A stretch of 33,614 nt of DNA from Tepidiphilus sp. J10 (GTDB lineage Bacteria; Pseudomonadota; Gammaproteobacteria; Burkholderiales; Thiobacillaceae), in the NCBI GenBank assembly GCA_945897865.1, contig CAMDHJ010000019.1:1-33614 (forward strand). The letters are read 5' to 3'. Below, one piece after another: positions 17,083 through 24,570 of the stretch (positions are counted from its first letter, which is position 1; each line of letters starts with the position of its first letter). A program made the translations under genes and the position numbers. The notes beneath the pieces are model-generated. The model was not told the origin of the DNA and did not search any database. It worked only from the letters and a program-made list of their open reading frames with translations.

Positions 17083-17222
17083 CAAAAATCTCGCCCGGGT
17101 GCCTGACCAGAATCAATCCTAAAAAGACTGGAGGCTGTTTGCATAGCTCCATCCAAATGAAATATTGGGATTTCAATTGAGCGGGCTAGTGCTGCTAGGT
17201 TGAAAAAATAAAGTAGCGTCAA
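17083..17222 (-). pseudogene. 5' stub of a membrane-protein gene cut by ISL3
   Basis: On the minus strand from about 17222 (TTG) the frame reads LTLLYFFNLAALARSIEIPI, then FHLDGAMQTASSLFRIDSGQ and APGRDFWAF, before entering the ISL3 terminal repeat. A hydrophobic first helix followed by a DGA...SGQ..GRDF loop resembles the start of polytopic GT-C-like proteins in glycan loci. The gene beyond the element (14470-16074) has its own complete N-terminus, so this stub is not its missing start; the rest of the stub's gene appears lost. The start codon is uncertain. The next 75 bases (17223-17297) hold nothing recognisable. Confidence 0.5.
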
Positions 17223-17297
17223 AATAATAGATGAATAACATAGGTAGAGTGTGGATATAATTCAAATTGAAGGGTATTAAACATATATATTCTATTG

Positions 17298-18437
17298 CTA
17301 GGTAAATGTGCTTTCGAATTTTTCTGATTCTAGTTTTTCAAGGACGTCATAAATATTGTCAATCTTCCCACCCAGTACGGAATAACAACCAGGCAGCTCA
17401 AGGTGTCTTTCAAACAAAATTGGCCGCCCATCATCCCCTTCGTTCTTCACCAGAACAGTTTTGACCTCGAATAACGATTCGACATACTTGGCCTCAAGCA
17501 CTGCGGGGAGATAGCGCCCAACATCTCTCACCATCCGATCAACGCGTGTTGCGTGGTCGTAGTCGTTTAATCTCTTGTAGGGGTCAATGCCTTGCTTGTC
17601 TTGCCAATGCAAGTGCGGGGTGTACCGAACATGTGAAAGCGTATGTAGTCCGCGTGCTGGGAACGGCATCATTGAGAAAAACGGTCCATCCATCACCGTA
17701 ATACCCAGGCCTTGAAGAGCAGATGGCGCCTGCATCAGGGCCATTTCAGTGATTTCCTGTTTAAGGCCAATTCGAGTGCCGGGAAAATCTCCCTTGAATT
17801 GATTGATTCCACTATAGGTGCAGTTGAACACGTAGCGGCAAGTAATCAATTTCTCAGCGTCGCGATCGGATTGGGCCGTAACCCGCAATGTTTCATTGTG
17901 TCCATTAGAGATCTCAGTAACGCGCGTTTCAAAGCGTATCTGTACACCACACTCATTTAGTTCACGCTCAGCCCAACCCGCTAGCTTCGTGGCATCAAAA
18001 GCATATTCTTCAACGAGAAACACATCTTCAATCAGGCGCGGTTCAAATAACGCTCTCAGCGCTGGCTCGGCGGGTTGAATCTTGGCGCCAATCTCACGGC
18101 AGAAACGTTCAAACTGCTTGGCGGTGACCTTTGAATTACGGCGTGCGATGGCGTAAAGCTTGGTGAAGTCTTGCTTTACCGCATCTGGCCAGTCACGCAC
18201 GAATTTGGGCAAATTGACCCGGCTTCGATACGCTGTCGTAAAGCTGCGAGGATAGTGATAGCCGTTATGTACGCGCGCCTGATTGTTATAGGAAGCTCGT
18301 GTAAGAAGCGCGGGTTCGCGTTCTATCAAGAGGATGCGTTTAAATCCACGCTGCTTGGCCAAGTAAATGGCGATAGAGGCACCGTAAAAACCGCCTCCGA
18401 TAATGACGGCATCTTGATATACATCTGTGCCCGACAT
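17298..18437 (-). CDS. FAD-dependent oxidoreductase (DAO family)
   Basis: 379 residues. DAVIIGGGFYGASIAIYLAK (residues 9-28) is the GxGxxG FAD-binding start, followed by ILLIEREPALLTRAS with the ribose-binding Glu. The late ILFERHLELPGCYSVLGGKI segment matches the second FAD contact of amino-acid-oxidase-like proteins. Substrate unknown. The ATG at 18437 is preferred because it overlaps the GtrB-like stop (TGATG); a TTG one codon earlier is also possible. This tight coupling to a polyprenyl-phosphate GT2 suggests it oxidises a sugar or lipid-linked intermediate rather than taking part in general amino acid catabolism. Confidence 0.82.
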   Translation of the reverse strand: MSGTDVYQDAVIIGGGFYGASIAIYLAKQRGFKRILLIEREPALLTRASYNNQARVHNGYHYPRSFTTAYRSRVNLPKFVRDWPDAVKQDFTKLYAIARRNSKVTAKQFERFCREIGAKIQPAEPALRALFEPRLIEDVFLVEEYAFDATKLAGWAERELNECGVQIRFETRVTEISNGHNETLRVTAQSDRDAEKLITCRYVFNCTYSGINQFKGDFPGTRIGLKQEITEMALMQAPSALQGLGITVMDGPFFSMMPFPARGLHTLSHVRYTPHLHWQDKQGIDPYKRLNDYDHATRVDRMVRDVGRYLPAVLEAKYVESLFEVKTVLVKNEGDDGRPILFERHLELPGCYSVLGGKIDNIYDVLEKLESEKFESTFT

Positions 18438-19456
18438 CAAGCGGCTTGTTCCTGGTAGGTGATTGGCGCTGGTACTGACGCGACTTCCTCGATATTCAGC
18501 TTCTCACGCCGGGTCATTCGGGCGCTGGTGAACTCTTGCCCGACATGATAAAGCGGGCCTTCATTTGAGAGACTGGCCATGTTCAGGATGTATTCGCCGA
18601 GTACGAGGAGAACCAGCGAGATCAGGAAAAACATGCCAGATTGCTGGAGAGACATGCTGACCCAGCCAGGTGCGACATCTTCTTTCAATATGCCGATGGC
18701 AACGACGTAGAACGAATAAATGAGATTGGCGACTGCGCCGAACATGGATAGCGAGGTGACCAAACGCATCGGCGCCCTGGTTGTTGAAACCAGCATACGC
18801 ATGCCCCGGTCGATACTTTCACCCAGCCGCTTGTTATGCGAAATTTTTGGCGCTGCGCTGTAGTTGAGGTTGACGCGGGCGAATCCACCCGTGGCAGGAA
18901 GATGGCGATAGGTCATCGCTGGCTGGGGATGCTGAAGTATAAAGTTGACGACACTCTTGCTCAGAACACGGTACTGAGGCGCCTCAATGGCTAGATGGAT
19001 GCCGTTGAAACGCTTGTAGAGCGCATTGAAAACAATATAAGCGCCTCGGTAAGCAAGGCTTTGGGCTACTTTTTGCGCATTGGTGGCAAACACGACATCG
19101 GCGCCACTGACCGCCTTATCCAGCATTTCCGGTAAAAAGTCGATGTCGTCAGCCATGGGGTCAATTACAGCGACGAAGTCACCCAGTGCGTTTTCCAAGC
19201 CAACCCACGAGGCCGTGTCGGCATCGACTTCCTTGGTGAGGGCGTACACCTGCAAATTGGCTGGCCCATTCTCACCAGTCAGATTTTTGAGAACGGAAAC
19301 GCTGTCGTCATCCGAGGCGTTGTCTACGAGGATCAATTCGTAATCGCTGACAAGATTGGAAATTCCGAGTGCAGCGTTTGATAGCAATTCCTCAATATGG
19401 CTAGACTGGTTTCGCACCACAAATACAACGGACAGAAAAATCGGGAAAAATGCCAT
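18437..19456 (-). CDS. GtrB/ArnC-like membrane-bound GT2
   Basis: 339 residues. A GT2 catalytic domain (LSVVFVVRNQSSHIEEL, then LILVDNASDDDS and FVAVIDPMADDID) is followed by two transmembrane helices (about 230-252 and 268-292), the GtrB/DPM arrangement for transfer to undecaprenyl phosphate at the membrane. The canonical DxD region reads DPMADD rather than D(A/S)D, a mild deviation. A GGAGG ribosome site lies 5 bases before the ATG. It is the first gene of a pair with the FAD oxidoreductase, overlapping it by one base. The lipid-linked sugar could be used by the GT-C-like protein at 14470. Confidence 0.85.
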   Translation of the reverse strand: MAFFPIFLSVVFVVRNQSSHIEELLSNAALGISNLVSDYELILVDNASDDDSVSVLKNLTGENGPANLQVYALTKEVDADTASWVGLENALGDFVAVIDPMADDIDFLPEMLDKAVSGADVVFATNAQKVAQSLAYRGAYIVFNALYKRFNGIHLAIEAPQYRVLSKSVVNFILQHPQPAMTYRHLPATGGFARVNLNYSAAPKISHNKRLGESIDRGMRMLVSTTRAPMRLVTSLSMFGAVANLIYSFYVVAIGILKEDVAPGWVSMSLQQSGMFFLISLVLLVLGEYILNMASLSNEGPLYHVGQEFTSARMTRREKLNIEEVASVPAPITYQEQAA

Positions 19457-19574
19457 TCAACCTCCCATAAGCGCTATTAAATTTAGAAAATCATATGGCT
19501 ACATTCTATTTACAAAAGACATACTAAGGAATCTCTGAGCTTGGATGGTGACCTTCGGATTCAGGATGAAGGCT

Positions 19575-20549
19575 CTAGTTTGCTTGACTCAACGCGCTTC
19601 GCACGCGTTCAAGATTCTTGAAGAATAGTTCTTTGATGGCGAAATGTGTCGCTTTCACTTGGTCATCGGTGTAATTGAATGAATAAGAATCTGGAAGGGG
19701 GGAACTGCCTCCCTTGACTTGAACCAAGTGGTTGTAGGCCCTTTGTTCAAAGGTCGCCACCTTGTCCATCAGTTCACGATTTTTGGCGATCCAATCCTCA
19801 ATGAATTCAAGCTTATAGGCACGCTTATCCAAGCACAGTAAACCGGCGTTGGCATCAGTGGGTAATGGATTTTTCTTTTCAAACCCGATGACTTCGTAGC
19901 GGGAATTTCTTTTGGGAATATATTGTTCGATGCTGAACAGGCTATTCCGGTCTTCTGGGGCTTCTGCCCATTCCATGATTTCCAACGGTGGAGCGAAGAA
20001 CAGCACATCACAATCTAGAACCATGGTCTTGCTGGCATTTGAAAGCAGATTGAAATCGAACAAGCGCAGCGCAAAGATGTGCATGTTGTATTTGATGCCC
20101 CGATGATCTGAAGTCTCCTTGGGTGAGAATCGATAATCGCGGCAATTTGGCAGGTGTTTTATTGTTTCGCGTATCAATTCGTCCGCTTCGGTTTTGCGAA
20201 CCACTCGGACATTAATCAGATGTTGCTTCAGGGTGGCGATATCCTGTTCCGTGAGACTTCCATCCTCGTGCAAGACCACGAAATATTTCCTGCCGGAGTG
20301 ATGAAGCAAACTTTTTACACACCATAGGGTCATTCCAACATGACGATGGCCTAAAAGGACATGCACTTCGAAATGTGGGCTGTCCTGGCCGGTGATATAT
20401 GGACGTGTTTGCAAAACCAACTGATCATATTTATTGCGCGTAGCCTCTTCTTTTCGTCGGGTCAGCCATTGACTAAGACGCCAAGGAAGTCGCTTCTCTG
20501 CCAAGAGTGAATATGTTTTTTTTACCAAGTTTTGTGAATTGGATGCCAT
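19575..20549 (-). CDS. GT-A fold glycosyltransferase-like protein with DxD
   Basis: About 324 residues. A GT-A-like core: HFEVHVLLGHRHVGMTLWCV opens the first strand, and KTMVLDCDVLFFAPP contains the D179-C-D181 metal motif followed by hydrophobics, as in GT8-type enzymes. NAGLLCLDKRAY is the usual strand after it. No membrane helix. I start at the ATG at 20549; a TTG four codons upstream would put the AAGGA site directly against the start, whereas it lies 12 bases from the ATG. It stands alone, with 118 bases of non-coding DNA to the next gene. Donor and acceptor unknown. Confidence 0.68.
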   Translation of the reverse strand: MASNSQNLVKKTYSLLAEKRLPWRLSQWLTRRKEEATRNKYDQLVLQTRPYITGQDSPHFEVHVLLGHRHVGMTLWCVKSLLHHSGRKYFVVLHEDGSLTEQDIATLKQHLINVRVVRKTEADELIRETIKHLPNCRDYRFSPKETSDHRGIKYNMHIFALRLFDFNLLSNASKTMVLDCDVLFFAPPLEIMEWAEAPEDRNSLFSIEQYIPKRNSRYEVIGFEKKNPLPTDANAGLLCLDKRAYKLEFIEDWIAKNRELMDKVATFEQRAYNHLVQVKGGSSPLPDSYSFNYTDDQVKATHFAIKELFFKNLERVRSALSQAN

Positions 20550-20639
20550 TTTTTCGATCAATCCTTTTGGGGAATCAGGTGGTTAGCAGTAGAGCAACAC
20601 TATGGCGTTCATGGACGGTTATTCATTATTTGCTCATGC

Positions 20640-21329
20640 TCAAAGTAGTTGGGCCTGTACTAGCGCCCTCTGGACGATACCCGCCACTTCTAGTGCGCCA
20701 GATCGGTTCAGGTGTACGGCATCATGCCCATCAAGGGACAGCATGAACCAGGCGCGGGCGCGACTTTCGCCAAGTTGTTCCAAGGCTTGGCTGCTTGCCT
20801 TAGTCAGATCAATTAGCGGTACATCATTGATTGATGCGATCTTTCGCATTGCCACCGGGTAATTTCCATGAGTATCGACCAGATGGCCTTGCTCGAATTT
20901 ATAGCGTGCAACAGGCGTCACCAGAACGGGTTGTGCCCCCATCTCACGGGATTCGCTAATGAATTGTTGAAGTAGCATGCTGTAGTCCGCGAAAGGCTCT
21001 GTGTGGCGAGTTGTGTCAGGTAGGGCATCTATATGTCCGAACTGAATCAGCAGTAAATCTCCTGCGACGAGCTTGCTGCGCACCCCAGGCCAGTGGCGTT
21101 CTGCGAATCGGCGCGTGCTACTGCCTTGTACTGCATAGTTGAGTACCTTGGCGCGTGTATGCAGAATTTGACGCAATTCTTGCCCCCAGCCAGACATTGG
21201 TGAGTTGGAAGCCGGAAAGTCTGCGACGGTGGAGTCGCCAATAAGCACTACACGTCGCTGGCTGGTTGCTGATGTATGACACCCTGAAAGCAACCAGAAG
21301 AGTGCCGCGAGAAAGTTTCGCCGGCGCAT
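20640..21329 (-). CDS. SGNH/GDSL esterase lipoprotein
   Basis: 229 residues. MRRRNFLAALFWLLSGC is a lipoprotein signal ending in a lipobox Cys (C17), so it is an exported lipid-anchored enzyme. VVLIGDSTVADF carries the nucleophile S33, GWG and NYAVQGSS follow, FGHID supplies the oxyanion/GxND-like block, and DAVHLN gives D203 and H206. This pattern matches rhamnogalacturonan-acetylesterase-type (CE12) SGNH hydrolases. It probably removes O-acetyl groups from a polysaccharide in the periplasm or at the outer membrane. It starts 2 bases after the stop of an acyltransferase-3 gene, so acylase and de-acylase are co-expressed. Confidence 0.85.
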   Translation of the reverse strand: MRRRNFLAALFWLLSGCHTSATSQRRVVLIGDSTVADFPASNSPMSGWGQELRQILHTRAKVLNYAVQGSSTRRFAERHWPGVRSKLVAGDLLLIQFGHIDALPDTTRHTEPFADYSMLLQQFISESREMGAQPVLVTPVARYKFEQGHLVDTHGNYPVAMRKIASINDVPLIDLTKASSQALEQLGESRARAWFMLSLDGHDAVHLNRSGALEVAGIVQRALVQAQLL

Positions 21330-21331
21330 TG

Positions 21332-22444
21332 CTAGTGTCCAGCTGAAGTTACTGCCACGTCCTCAGGACGATGCTGAGAGCGACTTTTCAGGGCATTTAC
21401 AATCGGTAGTTCGACGTAAATGCCTATCAGAGCTGTTGCTATCAGTGCGACACCAACCGCGAGCGTGAAGACCACCGCTTCCGGCAATGCGTGGTAAAGA
21501 CCTGCCTTCAGAAGTGCCATGTAGGTCAGATTAATAAACAGGATGTGACCAAGATAGATCGAGTACGACACTGATCCCAGGCGGGCGAGCCATATGGGTG
21601 TGCGTATTGCTTTGCCGTTTTCGAGCGCCACCAGTGTTGCAAGCACTGCTGCAGAGGCTAAACCCAGCACAATCCGCCCCGCCTCTGAATGACGGTCGAA
21701 TGGTCCATACACTTCAAAAATCACGGCCGCAAAAAAAGCGATCAATGCAGCGACAAGGGTAGTGTGTGACGTACGCATAAAATGTCGCCGGGCTGCCGCG
21801 CCTACCAGAACCCCGAACAGGAATTGCAGACAGTGTGCGTTGTTGAGGTGAAGTGGTAGCTTGAATTGCACAATGTCTAGCGCATGGGCGAGGACATAGA
21901 TTCCCCATGCAATAAATAATCCGGTACCAATTCGTACATTAATTAGTAAGAGACAAAAAGCGACATAGAAAACAATCTCATACTGAAGCGACCAAGCTAC
22001 ACCGACATACTTGGGTTCTCCTTCGCCCATTAGCAGAAAAAGCGTGCCGGCGATGTCCGCTGAACTGATTTCCCAACCAGGGCCTTTGCCTGTTGCAAGG
22101 CGAGCAGCCGTTGTAACTGCGATTACGAGTAGCAGGATTGCCCAGTAAATCGGGTAGATACGCGAAAAACGCCGCCATAAATAACGTGGTAAGCGTTCAA
22201 CGCGACCAATGTCCGAATAATGTACGTAGGTGATGATGAAGCCACTGAGGACGAAGAAAAAATCGACGCCGACATAGCCGAAATCAAATATCCGATTAAG
22301 TCCAATATGGCCGGAGAAATGTTCAACTCGCATCAGGTTGGCTGCATGCAACAGCACGACAGCAAATGCGGCTAATGCGCGAGCTGCCTCGATAGAGGCC
22401 ATCTTTGGTGCGTTCTGGCGCAAGGGAGCTGAGGTAATGTGCAT
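21332..22444 (-). CDS. acyltransferase-3 family membrane O-acyltransferase
   Basis: 370 residues with about ten helices. SIEAARALAAFAVVLLHAANL carries the Arg (R22) and His (H33) of the family, and FGYVGVDFFFVLSGFIITYV and LWRRFSRIYPIYWAILL are standard acyltransferase-3 blocks. It probably O-acetylates a glycan at the inner membrane. The start is uncertain between ATG 22444 and ATG 22402 (MASIEAAR), as neither has a good ribosome site. Downstream it is followed within 2 bases by the SGNH lipoprotein. It is distinct in sequence from the acyltransferase at 3090 and so probably modifies a different position or glycan. Confidence 0.9.
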   Translation of the reverse strand: MHITSAPLRQNAPKMASIEAARALAAFAVVLLHAANLMRVEHFSGHIGLNRIFDFGYVGVDFFFVLSGFIITYVHYSDIGRVERLPRYLWRRFSRIYPIYWAILLLVIAVTTAARLATGKGPGWEISSADIAGTLFLLMGEGEPKYVGVAWSLQYEIVFYVAFCLLLINVRIGTGLFIAWGIYVLAHALDIVQFKLPLHLNNAHCLQFLFGVLVGAAARRHFMRTSHTTLVAALIAFFAAVIFEVYGPFDRHSEAGRIVLGLASAAVLATLVALENGKAIRTPIWLARLGSVSYSIYLGHILFINLTYMALLKAGLYHALPEAVVFTLAVGVALIATALIGIYVELPIVNALKSRSQHRPEDVAVTSAGH

Positions 22445-22478
22445 AAGTACAGATTATGTGAGCCAGGAATTAAAGAAA

Positions 22479-23492
22479 CTAATTGCCAAGCATCGTTTTT
22501 ACTTCCAATGGCGTCATGCTCTTTCCATTCAATTCCCGCATGAACCACTCGAAATAACCGCGTGTCTTGTCAAGGAAGCGGCTTAAGTCTGCTTCATTGC
22601 GAACGTAAGGCGTGTAGCCAGGGTGTACCGACGGAGAGTGAAAGCTGAAGACGAAGATGCGTTGGCCTTCATCCAGCATGGTGCGGGTCATGCGTTGCAT
22701 CTCTGACAGGGTGTAGTCCTCTGGCGACAAGCGGATGCGTTCGAAGGCGCGCAGGCGGGAGGTGATGCCGGGGAGACGCGCCCAGCTCAGTTTGGGGTGG
22801 GTAATCAGGCGATAGAACGGAGTGCCGGCGTTTTTCAGCCAGCCGGCGTAGCAGCCTCCTCCTGGTAGGCCGAGCAACTTGCGCTCACGGCCGAACCAGA
22901 ATGGTTCTGCGGTATAGCCTGAGTAATCTGGGCCGCTATCGCTGCTGTAGTCGATGGGGGGGGCGATGCTGATGTCGACTTCGTAGCCGAGTTCTTCCAG
23001 GATGGCGGCGCTGTTGGGGCCGTTGCCGTAGCGCCCAGCAAGGTAGGTCAGTGGGCGTTTGCCGAAATTTTGTTCGATGGTGTCGGTAAGCTGGCGCACT
23101 TTTTCGTATTCAAGCTGGCGTGGCAGGTTGCCAGGGTAGGTGTTGGCGCGCGTGAGTTGTTCGGTCAACGGGGGCGATACCCAGGGGTGCAGGTGGGTGC
23201 CGATCAGGGCGCGGCCATCATCCTGATAGCGGCGCAGGGTTTCGTAGCCCAGCGGTTGGCTGGCAATGGGGTAATCGATGACGTAGTTGGGAACGATGCC
23301 GTAGGCGTCAAATAGCTCTTGCGCACGACCGATATGGCGCATGTGTTCGACGCCGATTTCCGTGCGCGAATGTTCGCGGTTCCAGTCGAATTCTTCTTCG
23401 GTGTGGATGACCACCGACAGGATGGGGCGTGTATCGGCGGGAACCGCAATCTGTTGCGCGTTGGGGAAGAGGTCAGAGATCGAGGGCGACAT
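22479..23492 (-). CDS. WalW-like polysaccharide deacetylase family protein
   Basis: 337 residues of the glycoside hydrolase/deacetylase barrel. VVIHTEEEFDWNREH replaces the usual TFDD start with Glu-rich metal-ligand candidates, GTHLHPWVSPPL supplies H-x-H, and VFSFHSPSVHPGYTPYV is the C-terminal His block. These are characteristic of proteins annotated WalW in LPS loci. No signal peptide is evident. Its start overlaps the GNAT-like gene's end by 20 bases, so the two are coupled. It may act on a cytoplasmic or lipid-linked sugar. A deacetylase reaction is inferred from the fold only. Confidence 0.8.
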   Translation of the reverse strand: MSPSISDLFPNAQQIAVPADTRPILSVVIHTEEEFDWNREHSRTEIGVEHMRHIGRAQELFDAYGIVPNYVIDYPIASQPLGYETLRRYQDDGRALIGTHLHPWVSPPLTEQLTRANTYPGNLPRQLEYEKVRQLTDTIEQNFGKRPLTYLAGRYGNGPNSAAILEELGYEVDISIAPPIDYSSDSGPDYSGYTAEPFWFGRERKLLGLPGGGCYAGWLKNAGTPFYRLITHPKLSWARLPGITSRLRAFERIRLSPEDYTLSEMQRMTRTMLDEGQRIFVFSFHSPSVHPGYTPYVRNEADLSRFLDKTRGYFEWFMRELNGKSMTPLEVKTMLGN

Positions 23493-24336
23493 ATTCTGAA
23501 TAGAGATTCTGGATGTCGGCTTCGCCCAGTGTGTCGCTGCGGAATACTCGGTGGCGGTAGCCTTTCAGTTCGGTGTGCGGCCAGGCGGGTTTGCTCGCTA
23601 GCAGGCGCGTTTCCACCCGCGTGGTTGCCATCCCGGAGAGCAGGAAGTGGCAGCCGAGAACGGGCAGGTAGCGCAGGAAGGTATCCGGGTTGGTGAAGCC
23701 GATGATTTCGGCGCTGGGCAGGTTTTTCAGGGTGGCGCGTTTGTAGATGACCAAACTGCGGTCGTTGCCTTTGCCGACGGCAAGGAATTTAAGCCAGGGA
23801 AAATGTTTGTGATCCTGGTAAACCTTGCGTGACGCAGCATCCAGCTTCTGTTCGATATGGGATGGATTGCTGACGATGCCTGCGCCGTTTAGGCGCTGAT
23901 GCGGCGCCGGCAGGTTGAACAGCACGGTACGTGCTTCGTTCATGGGTGTGAATTTGAGGAATTTGAGTGACTGCTCCACCACGGCGGTGGGTGACAGGTC
24001 GGTAAAGTGGAATCCAGGTTGTGAGATCACCGCCATTGCCAGGCGCATGCTTTGGGTACGGTAGGCGTCGAGCACCATCCAGCTGGTGATGTTGCAGAAC
24101 TGTTCGAGTTTGCCGCGAACTGGGTAGGCGGCGTAGATGGCGCCGATGCCGCCGGCGATTTCTCCGGCTTCGTCACGGATCAAGAAGCCGTTGTTGGGCT
24201 TGTCCACGCCCCAGTTCTGGCGAAAGGCTTCCGCCCAGATATCGGCTGGGTGGCTGGGGTTGAGGTGTTTGTGCAAAAAGGCGCAGAACGCCGGCAGATC
24301 CTCGTCGCGGATGGGTTCGAGTTTGGGCAGGGCCAT
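23473..24336 (-). CDS. GNAT-like N-acyltransferase protein
   Basis: 287 residues. The first half resembles the acyl-CoA N-acyltransferase fold: LEPIRDEDLPAFCAFLHKHL, GFLIRDEAGEIAGGIGAIYA, then CNITSWMVLDAYRTQSMRLAMAVI at the position of the CoA-binding loop, though without a clean Q/RxxGxG/A. The second half (KVYQDHKHFPWLKFLAVG onward) lacks a recognised domain, perhaps a second degenerate copy. It overlaps the WalW-like deacetylase by 20 bases, suggesting N-deacylation and N-acylation of the same amino sugar. It is the 5' gene of the minus-strand run and diverges from the E1 gene. Confidence 0.62.
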   Translation of the reverse strand: MALPKLEPIRDEDLPAFCAFLHKHLNPSHPADIWAEAFRQNWGVDKPNNGFLIRDEAGEIAGGIGAIYAAYPVRGKLEQFCNITSWMVLDAYRTQSMRLAMAVISQPGFHFTDLSPTAVVEQSLKFLKFTPMNEARTVLFNLPAPHQRLNGAGIVSNPSHIEQKLDAASRKVYQDHKHFPWLKFLAVGKGNDRSLVIYKRATLKNLPSAEIIGFTNPDTFLRYLPVLGCHFLLSGMATTRVETRLLASKPAWPHTELKGYRHRVFRSDTLGEADIQNLYSEYVALDL

Positions 24337-24424
24337 ATTGGTATTTTGTGAGTGCGTGGGAGCGGCAAGACGTTAGCACAAAGGGCAAGAAAACTGGGTT
24401 AAGCTCGCGACCCAAGAATTCAGG

Positions 24425-24504
24425 TGTAGGAGCGGTCTTTGGCCGCGAAGGGGTGCGACAGGCGTTGGAGCGTACGATTTTGCGTCTGAAGACCGCTCCT
24501 ACGA
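24425..24504. repeat. intact REP-type palindrome
   Basis: GTAGGAGCGGTCTT (24426-24439) and AAGACCGCTCCTAC (24489-24502) are perfect 14-base inverted repeats 49 bases apart. The left arm folds on itself as GCGG-TCTTTGG-CCGC, followed by GAAG. This is the TGTAGGAGCGGN...CCGCGA type of repetitive extragenic palindrome known from several Gram-negative groups. It lies in the divergent gap between the GNAT-like and E1 genes. Two worn relatives lie at 5154-5226 and 6163-6237. Confidence 0.85.
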
Positions 24505-24570
24505 TGTTGTTTTCTCGCGGTTGATGCGGTTCTTTCGATCTACGGATTTTTAATTTCTTGCGATAGCCCC

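Noticed and set aside
16998-17222. Full 74-codon reading through the ISL3 end as a single protein
   Set aside because: Only the first part has protein character; the last 27 codons are translated ISL3 terminal sequence.
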